DNA from: Coprenecus sp964640305
Lineage (GTDB): Bacteria > Bacteroidota > Bacteroidia > Bacteroidales > UBA932
DNA length: 12,591 nucleotides
NCBI GenBank assembly: GCA_964640305.1
Contig: CAZXFF010000055.1
Span: forward strand, 1 to 12,591
Reading direction: 5' to 3'
This document shows positions 6,098 to 12,591 of this stretch, piece after piece. A model generated the notes under the pieces. That model was not told where the DNA came from. It saw nothing but the letters and a program-made list of their open reading frames with translations, and made no database searches. The position numbers and the translations under genes were made by a program. Each line of letters begins with the position of its first letter. Within the stretch, counting starts at the first letter, position 1.

Positions 6098-7812
6098 TGA
6101 AACGGTATATTATATCCCTTACTGCAGCTTGTATCTTCCTGCTTGTGCCGGCTTTTCAGGCTGCCGGACAGAACGGTATCGATTCCAAGGTTGAGGTTAC
6201 AAGGGACTTCGAGGGGAAGGTAGCGAAGGCTGAAAAATCCAGGTTGGATACCAGGATTGAAGATTCTCTGTACAATTTCAAGCTGAACTTCGATTATGCT
6301 ACGTTCTATCGCCCTTATTCAGACCTATACGAGTTTTTCCCGCAGCATACGGCAGCTCCGTTCAGCGACGGGAAAGTCCGCAATCCCTGGTTTTATGCAA
6401 GGTTGGGTGTTTCGTATCCACTGATGCCGGTTGCGGATATATATGTGGCCCCGTATTCCGGCAGGAAGTTTTCATTCCTGTTCTATCTGAACCATGATTC
6501 GTATTGGGGCAGATTGCCTCATATGGAGCAAGGTACCGTGTATGCAGGGGATGTGAAGGGGGACAATATGACAAACAGGGCCGGGGCTTCGTTCAGTTTC
6601 AGGTGGACCACAGGGGAAGTGCTTGCGGATGTGGCATATTCGAACCGCTACTATACCTATCGGGAGGCTTCATATCCGGACAATGCCTCTTATCATGATT
6701 ATGATAATCTCAAGGCAGCTGTAAAGGTACGTTCGACGAATCCTGACCGGAATTCGTTTTATTACGATGTGGACTTTTCCTACCGGTATTTCGGGGACAG
6801 GCAGCATTTCCGTTCATTCGTCCCTGTGACCGGGGGGTATGGTGTTACCGAACACGTTGCCGGACTGGATGCTTCTTTCGGAGCCACTTTCAAATCATAC
6901 CACAGGATATATCTGAGAGCTTTTTCCACTACTTCAATGTATAATGAGTCGGCTTCTGCAGCTTCCTTGCAGCATACCGGGACATGGGGGCTTACCCCTA
7001 CCTACAAATGGGAGAAGGATAGGTGGAGAATAGGTGCAGGGGTGGCTTTTTCTGCATTGTTCGGGAGTTCGAAGGGAGAATTGCCTTCTCCGCGTATGGC
7101 ATTCTATCCTGATGTAAAGGTGGAATTCGAGGCTGTGAGGAATGCATTCTGGCTTTATATGAAAGCAACCGGAGACCATAAGGTGTATACTCATTATGAT
7201 ATCGCACTAATGAATCCGTGGTTCGACAATCAGGGTCATGTGCTGGCTTCCTATACACCGATTTCTGCAGAGGCAGGGTTCCGCGGTGTTGTAAAGGACA
7301 GGTTCTCCTATGGCCTGAGGGCTAACTATTCCTATGTCGGGAATATGCTTTCATTCTTTTCCAACGGGATGTATCAGTCTCCGCAGCTTGCAGACAACCA
7401 GATTCTGACGGCCGGAGCCACTCTCCGCTGGAAGTCGAAGGATTTCTATGCCCTTGCCGAATTTGACTACAGATATATGTCGGATCCCCATGCTGCTTTG
7501 ATGACGCCTGCCTTTGATCTTAAAGCGGAACTGGAGTACAATATCCGCAGCAGGGTGTTCTTCAATCTTAACTGTTATTTCAGGACATCTACTGTGGGGG
7601 CGGAGATGACCTCTGCTGCCGGGAATGAGGTTCTGAACTACTATACGGTGCCTGCTTTTGCGGATCTCGGATTCCGCATTACATGGGCGATAAACCCTGT
7701 CTGGTCGGTGTATGTCGAAGGCAATAATCTGGCAAATGCCAGGATCCAGTATTTTCTCAACTATGTTGAGCCGGGCATAGGCGGAGGTGCCGGAGTGTAC
7801 CTCAAATTCTGA
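6094..7812 (+). CDS. Outer-membrane beta-barrel protein, TonB-receptor-like
   Basis: A 572-residue predicted outer-membrane protein. A signal peptide covers about residues 1-25 (Lys-Arg, hydrophobic core, then FQAAG), and the mature part is rich in alternating Tyr/Phe/Arg strands. The C-terminus GGAGVYLKF ends in Phe, as outer-membrane barrels do for recognition by the Bam machinery. The last strands, including VYVEGNNLANARIQYF, resemble the end of TonB-dependent receptor barrels. I see no plug domain: the N-terminus has only a short charged segment (about 32-65, VEVTRDFEGKVAKAEKSRL and on) before the strands begin. From memory, similar N-terminal segments occur in an uncharacterised Bacteroidota barrel family. 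Two ATGs in tandem (6094 and 6097) are possible starts. The 4-bp overlap with the TPR gene points to a joint complex. Substrate and function are unknown, and a porin or export channel is an alternative. Confidence 0.8.
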   Translation: MMKRYIISLTAACIFLLVPAFQAAGQNGIDSKVEVTRDFEGKVAKAEKSRLDTRIEDSLYNFKLNFDYATFYRPYSDLYEFFPQHTAAPFSDGKVRNPWFYARLGVSYPLMPVADIYVAPYSGRKFSFLFYLNHDSYWGRLPHMEQGTVYAGDVKGDNMTNRAGASFSFRWTTGEVLADVAYSNRYYTYREASYPDNASYHDYDNLKAAVKVRSTNPDRNSFYYDVDFSYRYFGDRQHFRSFVPVTGGYGVTEHVAGLDASFGATFKSYHRIYLRAFSTTSMYNESASAASLQHTGTWGLTPTYKWEKDRWRIGAGVAFSALFGSSKGELPSPRMAFYPDVKVEFEAVRNAFWLYMKATGDHKVYTHYDIALMNPWFDNQGHVLASYTPISAEAGFRGVVKDRFSYGLRANYSYVGNMLSFFSNGMYQSPQLADNQILTAGATLRWKSKDFYALAEFDYRYMSDPHAALMTPAFDLKAELEYNIRSRVFFNLNCYFRTSTVGAEMTSAAGNEVLNYYTVPAFADLGFRITWAINPVWSVYVEGNNLANARIQYFLNYVEPGIGGGAGVYLKF

Positions 7813-7817
7813 TGAAA

Positions 7818-7851
7818 TTTGCCGTAAATTCGGGAGTTATTATTATATTTG
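7818..7851 (+). promoter_or_regulatory. gyrB promoter, Bacteroidota -33/-7 type
   Basis: TTTG at 7818-7821 and TATATTTG at 7844-7851 match the Bacteroidota -33 and -7 elements, with a 22-bp gap close to the usual spacing of about 20. The -7 box ends 21 bp before the gyrB ATG. This is the best promoter match in the window. No terminator hairpin is visible in the 60-bp gap after the barrel gene, so read-through from upstream is also possible. Confidence 0.6.
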
Positions 7852-7872
7852 TTTTTTTAATAGCTGATAGAA

Positions 7873-9885
7873 ATGATGGACGAAAAAGAAATTCTCAATA
7901 ATGTTGAAAAGGAATATTCGGCAGACAGCATACAGGTGCTTGAGGGATTGGAAGCTGTAAGGAAGAGGCCTTCGATGTACATTGGAGACGTAGGTTCCCG
8001 GGGGTTGCACCATCTTGTATATGAGGTTGTCGATAACTCAATAGACGAGGCGTTGGCCGGATATTGTACAGATATAGAAGTCTCCATTCTGCCCGATAAT
8101 TCGATTATGGTTAAGGATAACGGAAGGGGTATCCCTACCGGTATACATGAGAAGGAAGGAAGGTCTGCTCTGGAAGTGGTTCTTACGGTTCTGCATGCAG
8201 GGGGAAAATTCAGCAAGGACAGTTACAAGGTGTCAGGTGGTCTACACGGAGTCGGGGTTTCCTGCGTGAATGCCCTTTCTGTATATCTTAAGGCAGAAAT
8301 CCACAGGGAAGGTAAGATATTTGTCCAGGAATACAGCCGTGGTGTCCCCAAGGCTCCCGTAGCAGTGACCGGCGAGTGTTCGGATACAGGTACGATAATT
8401 ACCTTCAAGCCCGACAGCGAGATTTTCAGGATGACGACGGTGTATGACCGTTCTATCCTTTCAGCACGTCTGCGCGAGCTCTCGTTCCTGAACAAAGGCA
8501 TAAGGCTCACACTGGTGGACGAGAGGGCTTCCGAGCCTGCCGGAGATACAGAACACATAGAGGTCGTGGAAGAGACCTCATCCGCTCCTGTAAGGCAGGA
8601 GTTCTATTCTGAGAAGGGTCTGGTGGAGTTTGTGGAATATCTGGACGGGACCAGAGAGAAACTTACAGAGACTCCTATTTCCCTGGAAACTGACAAGACC
8701 GGTATCCCGATTGAGATAGCGATGCAGTACAATACCGGATTTTCCGAGAACATACATTCATATGTCAACAATATAAACACGATAGAGGGCGGAACCCATC
8801 TTACTGGATTCCGCAGGGGGCTTACTTCTACCCTCAAGGCATATGCTGAAAAGAACGGTTTCCTTACAAAGCTCAAGTTCGACCTGGATGCTTCTGACTT
8901 CAGGGAAGGGCTTACTGCTGTGATTTCCGTTAAGGTGGCGGAGCCGCAGTTTGAAGGGCAGACCAAGACGAAACTTGGCAACAGTGAGGTGGATGCTGCA
9001 GTTTCCCAGGCTACCAAGGCTGCGTTGGAGACGTATCTCGAAGAGAATCCGAAGGATGCCAGAAGTATCATTGAAAAAGTGATCCTTGCGGCAACGGCCC
9101 GCCATGCGGCCAGGAAGGCGAGGGATCTGGTACAGCGCAAGACTGTGATGTCCGGAGCCGGACTTCCGGGGAAACTGGCAGATTGCTCGAACAGGGATCC
9201 GGAGAGATGCGAGATTTTCCTGGTTGAGGGGGATTCCGCAGGCGGTACTGCAAAGGAAGGAAGGGACAGGACTTATCAGGCTATCCTGCCGTTGAGAGGT
9301 AAGATTCTCAATGTTGAGAAAGCCATGGAACACAGGGTTCTGGAAAGCGAGACCATCCGCAACATATACACCGCCCTCGGAGTCACTATCGGTACAGAGG
9401 ATGACAGCAAGGCAGCGAATCTTTCAAAGCTGAGGTACCACAAGGTTATAATCATGACCGATGCCGATGTGGACGGTGCCCATATCGCTACTCTGATCCT
9501 TACGTTCTTTTTCCGGTATATGCCGGAAATGATCAAGAACGGATATGTGTACATCGCTGCACCTCCGCTTTACAAGGTCAAGAGCAAGAAGGGCAAGGAT
9601 GAGAAGTATTGCTGGACAGAGGAGGAGAGGATTGCCGCTATCGAGGAAATAGGCAAGGGTAATGAAGGCAGCATTTATGTACAGAGGTACAAAGGTCTTG
9701 GTGAAATGAGCGCTCTCCAGCTGAAAGAGACGACTATGGATCCTGCGACACGCCTCCTGCGTCAGGTTACCATTGACAATGCTGCAGAAGCGGACAGGAT
9801 TTTCTCCATGCTTATGGGAGATGAAGTGCCGCCGCGCAGGGAATTCATAGAAATGAATGCGAAATATGCGAAGATAGATGCTTGA
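7873..9885 (+). CDS. gyrB: DNA gyrase subunit B
   Basis: ATPase subunit of DNA gyrase, which with GyrA introduces negative supercoils into DNA. It has 670 residues, and lacks the C-terminal insertion that makes the E. coli protein about 800. The GHKL ATPase domain shows E51 and N55 in EVVDNSIDEA, DNGRGIP at 82-88 and GGLHGVG at 122-128. The transducer domain has the ATP-contacting QTKTKLGN at 363-370. The TOPRIM domain has EGDSAGG at 452-458 and DADVDGAH at 530-537 for metal binding, and QRYKGLGEM at 604-612 is the C-terminal signature. The position matching E. coli K447 is Arg (PLRGK), a common natural form. ATG codons at 7873 and 7876 are both possible starts. GyrB is preferred over ParE on overall motif match. 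A dedicated promoter lies just upstream, and the next gene begins 33 bp after the stop. Confidence 0.97.
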   Translation: MMDEKEILNNVEKEYSADSIQVLEGLEAVRKRPSMYIGDVGSRGLHHLVYEVVDNSIDEALAGYCTDIEVSILPDNSIMVKDNGRGIPTGIHEKEGRSALEVVLTVLHAGGKFSKDSYKVSGGLHGVGVSCVNALSVYLKAEIHREGKIFVQEYSRGVPKAPVAVTGECSDTGTIITFKPDSEIFRMTTVYDRSILSARLRELSFLNKGIRLTLVDERASEPAGDTEHIEVVEETSSAPVRQEFYSEKGLVEFVEYLDGTREKLTETPISLETDKTGIPIEIAMQYNTGFSENIHSYVNNINTIEGGTHLTGFRRGLTSTLKAYAEKNGFLTKLKFDLDASDFREGLTAVISVKVAEPQFEGQTKTKLGNSEVDAAVSQATKAALETYLEENPKDARSIIEKVILAATARHAARKARDLVQRKTVMSGAGLPGKLADCSNRDPERCEIFLVEGDSAGGTAKEGRDRTYQAILPLRGKILNVEKAMEHRVLESETIRNIYTALGVTIGTEDDSKAANLSKLRYHKVIIMTDADVDGAHIATLILTFFFRYMPEMIKNGYVYIAAPPLYKVKSKKGKDEKYCWTEEERIAAIEEIGKGNEGSIYVQRYKGLGEMSALQLKETTMDPATRLLRQVTIDNAAEADRIFSMLMGDEVPPRREFIEMNAKYAKIDA

Positions 9886-9918
9886 TTTTTGATAAGAAAC
9901 TAAATATTTTACAGTACT

Positions 9919-11184
9919 ATGGATATTTTTGAAAGAATAGAAAACAATGAAGGCGGTCCTCTAGGACAGTATCGCGCCAGAGCCCACGGTTATTTTACTT
10001 TTCCTAAGCTGGAAGGGGAAATCGGTCCCAGAATGAGATTCAACGGACATGACGTGCTGTGCTGGAGTCTTAACAATTATCTCGGTCTTGCAAACCATCC
10101 CGAAGTACGCAGGGTGGACGGCGAAGCCGCAGCAAGATGGGGATTGGCATATCCCATGGGGGCAAGAATGATGTCCGGACAGACTTCTCTGCATGAGCGT
10201 CTTGAGAGGGAACTTGCTGATTTCGAGCAGAAAGAAGATGCCTATCTTTTCAATTTCGGATATCAGGGTATCGTGTCTACCATAGATGCATTGCTCACCC
10301 GCCATGATGTTATAGTGTACGATTCCGAGGCCCATGCATGCCTGATCGACGGATGCCGTCTGCATATGGGCAAGAGGATGGTCTATCCGCACAATGATAT
10401 CGAAAAATGTGAAAAGACAATTCAGAGGGCTCTTAAAGTATGTGAAGAGACCGGTGGCGGTGTACTTCTTATCACCGAAGGTGTTTACGGTATGACCGGT
10501 GCTCTCGGAATACTTGACCAGATCGTGGCACTCAAGAAGAAATACAATTTCAGGATACTTATCGATGATGCGCATGGTTTCGGAGTGATGGGACCTCACG
10601 GTAGGGGTACTTCAGAACATTTCGGCGTTATGGACGGCATTGACCTGTATATCGGTGCCTACGCCAAATCAATGGCTTGTATAGGCGGATTCGTGGCCGG
10701 TCCCAAATCCATAATCAACTACCTGCGCTACAACCTCCGTTCGCAGATATATGCAAAATCTCTCCCTATGCCCATCGTGGAAGGTTGTCTCAAGAGACTG
10801 GAAATTATCAGAAGCGAGGAAGGGGACAGGCTCAGGGAAAAACTTTGGACGGTTACCCGTGCTTTGCAGAACGGTCTGCGTGAGAGGGGATTCGATATCG
10901 GGCTTGCTGAGGCCTGCGTGACTCCTGTGTTCATTCACGGGACAGTGCCCCAGGCTACGAATATCCTGGTCGACCTCCGCGAGAACTACAATATTTTCTG
11001 TTCTGTTGTCGTGTATCCTGTGGTGCCTAAGGGTGTCATCATGTTCAGGCTAATCCCTACAGCAGCGCATTCTCTCGAAGACGTGGAATATACACTCAAT
11101 GCATTTGCGGAGATCAAGCAGAAGCTTGACAAAGGTGTGTATGACGGGGATACCGATATTCAGGACAAAGCTATCGTAGACTGA
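9919..11184 (+). CDS. PLP-dependent alpha-oxoamine synthase (SPT/AONS/CFAT-like)
   Basis: A 421-residue fold-type I PLP enzyme of the family that condenses an amino acid with an acyl thioester and releases CO2: serine palmitoyltransferase, cysteate fatty-acyltransferase, 8-amino-7-oxononanoate synthase and glycine C-acetyltransferase. Visible active-site features are H139 in SEAHACLIDG (stacks on PLP), D216 and H219 in LIDDAHGFG, and the Schiff-base lysine K250 in GAYAKSMACIGGF. Two family positions differ from E. coli AONS: the loop after E187 reads EGVYGMTGALG where AONS-type enzymes have Ser and a MDGD motif. Opening segments GPLGQY, YFTFPKLEGEIGPRM and WSLNNYLGLANHPEVR match, from memory, a Bacteroidota-wide group often annotated only as an aminotransferase. 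No bio genes are nearby, which argues mildly against biotin synthesis; a sphingolipid or sulfonolipid role is inferred. It starts 33 bp after gyrB, with no convincing promoter between. Confidence 0.85.
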   Translation: MDIFERIENNEGGPLGQYRARAHGYFTFPKLEGEIGPRMRFNGHDVLCWSLNNYLGLANHPEVRRVDGEAAARWGLAYPMGARMMSGQTSLHERLERELADFEQKEDAYLFNFGYQGIVSTIDALLTRHDVIVYDSEAHACLIDGCRLHMGKRMVYPHNDIEKCEKTIQRALKVCEETGGGVLLITEGVYGMTGALGILDQIVALKKKYNFRILIDDAHGFGVMGPHGRGTSEHFGVMDGIDLYIGAYAKSMACIGGFVAGPKSIINYLRYNLRSQIYAKSLPMPIVEGCLKRLEIIRSEEGDRLREKLWTVTRALQNGLRERGFDIGLAEACVTPVFIHGTVPQATNILVDLRENYNIFCSVVVYPVVPKGVIMFRLIPTAAHSLEDVEYTLNAFAEIKQKLDKGVYDGDTDIQDKAIVD

Positions 11185-11196
11185 TTTTTTTCCGAC

Positions 11197-11203
11197 AGGA
11201 GAG
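11197..11203 (+). promoter_or_regulatory. Shine-Dalgarno-like site before 7TM-HD gene
   Basis: AGGAGAG lies in the 22-bp gap between the oxoamine synthase stop and ATG 11207. The AGGAG core is 5 bases before the ATG, a workable spacing, and supports that start codon. Such sites are rarely strong in Bacteroidota. Confidence 0.35.
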
Positions 11204-11206
11204 ACT

Positions 11207-12591
11207 ATGTCCAGTTTCAAGACACCGTCACTTTATATCTCGCTGGCAATCGCACTGGTGATAACTGTACTGCTTTTCCCTCAGCAGGGAAAGTTCAAGT
11301 ACAGTTACCACAGAGGGCGTCCATGGATGTATCAGACACTTATTTCCACTATTGATTTTCCTGTACTGAAGACCCAGCAGGAACTTCTGGCAGAAAGGGA
11401 GGAGAAAGCATCCAAGGTAATCCCCTATTACAATTTTGACAGGACTGTCGCTCTTTCAAATATCAATGCCCTGAAGGAGAGCCAGCAGAATGACGGCATT
11501 GACAAACAGTTGCTGTATTTCATTGTAGAGCAGCTCCAGCATATCTATGCGACTGGCATAGTGCCGGGTTCAGTTGAAGCTTCCCAGGAGGGAATTATTG
11601 TAGTGCAGAGGGACAAGAGGGCACAGGAACTGCCTTATTCCGAAGTATACTCTACAAAAAGGGCATTGCGTGAGCTCAAGAGCAATATCGCTGTTGCTTT
11701 TCCTGCAAGCAATGTGGATTCCATCTTCAGTAAGCTCGGGTTGGCAGAATATGTGAAGCCCAATCTTATTTACGACCAGAACAAGACAGACCTTTTCCAT
11801 AAGGATGCGGTGGAGTACATTTCTCCTACCAAGGGAATGTTCTATACCGGCCAGATGATTGTGGCGGAAGGAGAGATAATAACTGCAGAAATCGAACAGC
11901 TTCTGGATTCATACAAGAAAGAGTATGAACTGACCTATGGCTATGCCGAAAATCAGGCTGGTCTTGTTTTCGGGCACTTTATCCTCTGTCTTCTGATTCT
12001 GGCCAGTCTTCTCGCTGTCCTTTATTTCACGAAGCACGATCTTGTATTCGAATCCAGGATTTTCAATTTCGTGCTTACCCTCTATGTCCTGCTTTTTGCC
12101 ATAACTGTCCTTATCCGGAATTTCGACACTTCGATCCTGATGATGGTGCCGTATTCCGTTTTTGCGCTGTACATGCTTATGTTCATGAAACCAAAGCATG
12201 TATTTCCTATCTATACAATCATGCTGCTTCCGCTCCTTTGTCTTACGGAGAATGGAGTCGATACGTATCTGCTGAACCTGACCGGAGGTATTGTGACTAT
12301 TGTATGTTTCAAGTACTTCAACAAGGGATGGGCGCAGTTCCTCATTTCGGTATTTGCCTTTATAGGCATGATGCTGGTATATGTCGGGATTCTCTTTTCG
12401 CAGGATGGGACCGGAAGCATGTTCAGTTACGGGCATATCATGTTCATAGCCCTTAATGCTATACTGATAGTGGCGGCTTTTCCTTTTGTGTATCTTTTCG
12501 AGAGGATTTTCTCTCTGGTTTCGCATTCACGTCTTATGGATCTGTCCGATACGAACAACAAACTCCTTAGGGAACTTGCAGTAAAGGCACC
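11207..12591 (+). CDS. 7TM-HD family protein (PgpH/YqfF type), 3' end missing
   Basis: The first 461 residues of an integral membrane protein whose reading frame runs off the window. An N-terminal transmembrane helix (about 8-25) is followed by an extracytoplasmic domain (about 45-245) with the 7TMR-HDED look, including IVAEGEIITAEIEQLLDSY. Several transmembrane helices then run from about 252 to 432. The last visible residues, SRLMDLSDTNNKLLRELAVKA followed by a partial codon for Pro, form the linker that in this family leads straight into the HD phosphohydrolase domain, so the catalytic part lies beyond 12591. In Listeria the relative PgpH degrades c-di-AMP; the same activity here is inferred. 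The ATG was chosen for the AGGAG upstream and the signal-anchor helix. It is probably cotranscribed with the oxoamine synthase gene 22 bp before it. Confidence 0.88.
   Translation, partial: MSSFKTPSLYISLAIALVITVLLFPQQGKFKYSYHRGRPWMYQTLISTIDFPVLKTQQELLAEREEKASKVIPYYNFDRTVALSNINALKESQQNDGIDKQLLYFIVEQLQHIYATGIVPGSVEASQEGIIVVQRDKRAQELPYSEVYSTKRALRELKSNIAVAFPASNVDSIFSKLGLAEYVKPNLIYDQNKTDLFHKDAVEYISPTKGMFYTGQMIVAEGEIITAEIEQLLDSYKKEYELTYGYAENQAGLVFGHFILCLLILASLLAVLYFTKHDLVFESRIFNFVLTLYVLLFAITVLIRNFDTSILMMVPYSVFALYMLMFMKPKHVFPIYTIMLLPLLCLTENGVDTYLLNLTGGIVTIVCFKYFNKGWAQFLISVFAFIGMMLVYVGILFSQDGTGSMFSYGHIMFIALNAILIVAAFPFVYLFERIFSLVSHSRLMDLSDTNNKLLRELAVKA

Noticed and set aside
7813..7872. Intrinsic terminator after the barrel gene
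   Set aside because: There is a T-rich run near 7848-7858 but no stem before it; the T-run is better explained as part of the gyrB promoter.
8758..9333. Minus-strand frames inside gyrB (also 8223-8558 and 8604-9140)
   Set aside because: The plus strand encodes complete gyrB motifs throughout; these are antisense shadows.
9886..9918. Promoter between gyrB and the oxoamine synthase
   Set aside because: TTTG at 9888 and an AT-rich TATTTTAC at 9905 are only 13 bp apart, and the second box differs from TAnnTTTG at two positions, so the match is too weak to list.
11909..12526. Minus-strand frame of 205 codons at the right end
   Set aside because: It lies antisense to the membrane region of the 7TM-HD protein, and the product is a charged, His/Lys/Glu-rich string typical of the reverse complement of hydrophobic codons.

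Overview
The window looks like a stretch of chromosome from a member of the phylum Bacteroidota, most likely Bacteroidales; I cannot fix the genus. Three kinds of evidence point there. The upstream regions carry the Bacteroidota -7 box TAnnTTTG, and most genes have no strong Shine-Dalgarno sequence. There is a large secreted TPR protein coupled to an outer-membrane barrel that ends in Phe. The PLP enzyme and the 7TM-HD protein match versions typical of that phylum. Base composition and codon choice (AGG is common for Arg) look uniform across the genes, and I see no insertion sequence, phage gene, RNA gene or CRISPR array.

Layout. Positions 1-612 hold no convincing gene. From about 112 to 600 the + strand is very rich in G and poor in C (by hand count of 121-600: 235 G, 47 C), with many degenerate copies of a GGTGTGG word. 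Positions 613-2922 hold three tightly packed genes read leftwards: an FtsE-type ABC ATPase, endonuclease III (nth) and a XerD-type tyrosine recombinase. This operon runs out into the G-rich tract, so its transcript there would be C-rich and G-poor, which is the composition Rho prefers. Positions 2923-3004 are a compact divergent promoter region.

From 3005 everything reads rightwards. First comes a two-gene unit, a secreted TPR protein of about 1030 residues overlapping by 4 bp an outer-membrane beta-barrel of about 570 residues that resembles a TonB-dependent receptor without a recognisable plug. Then gyrB with its own promoter, then a PLP-dependent alpha-oxoamine synthase (sphingolipid, sulfonolipid or biotin-type chemistry), and finally a 7TM-HD (PgpH/YqfF-type) protein cut off by the window end just before its HD domain.

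Most genes are housekeeping: DNA repair, chromosome resolution, supercoiling, cell division and second-messenger turnover. The parts least explained by known biology are the TPR/barrel pair, the substrate of the oxoamine synthase, and the G-rich repeat tract.
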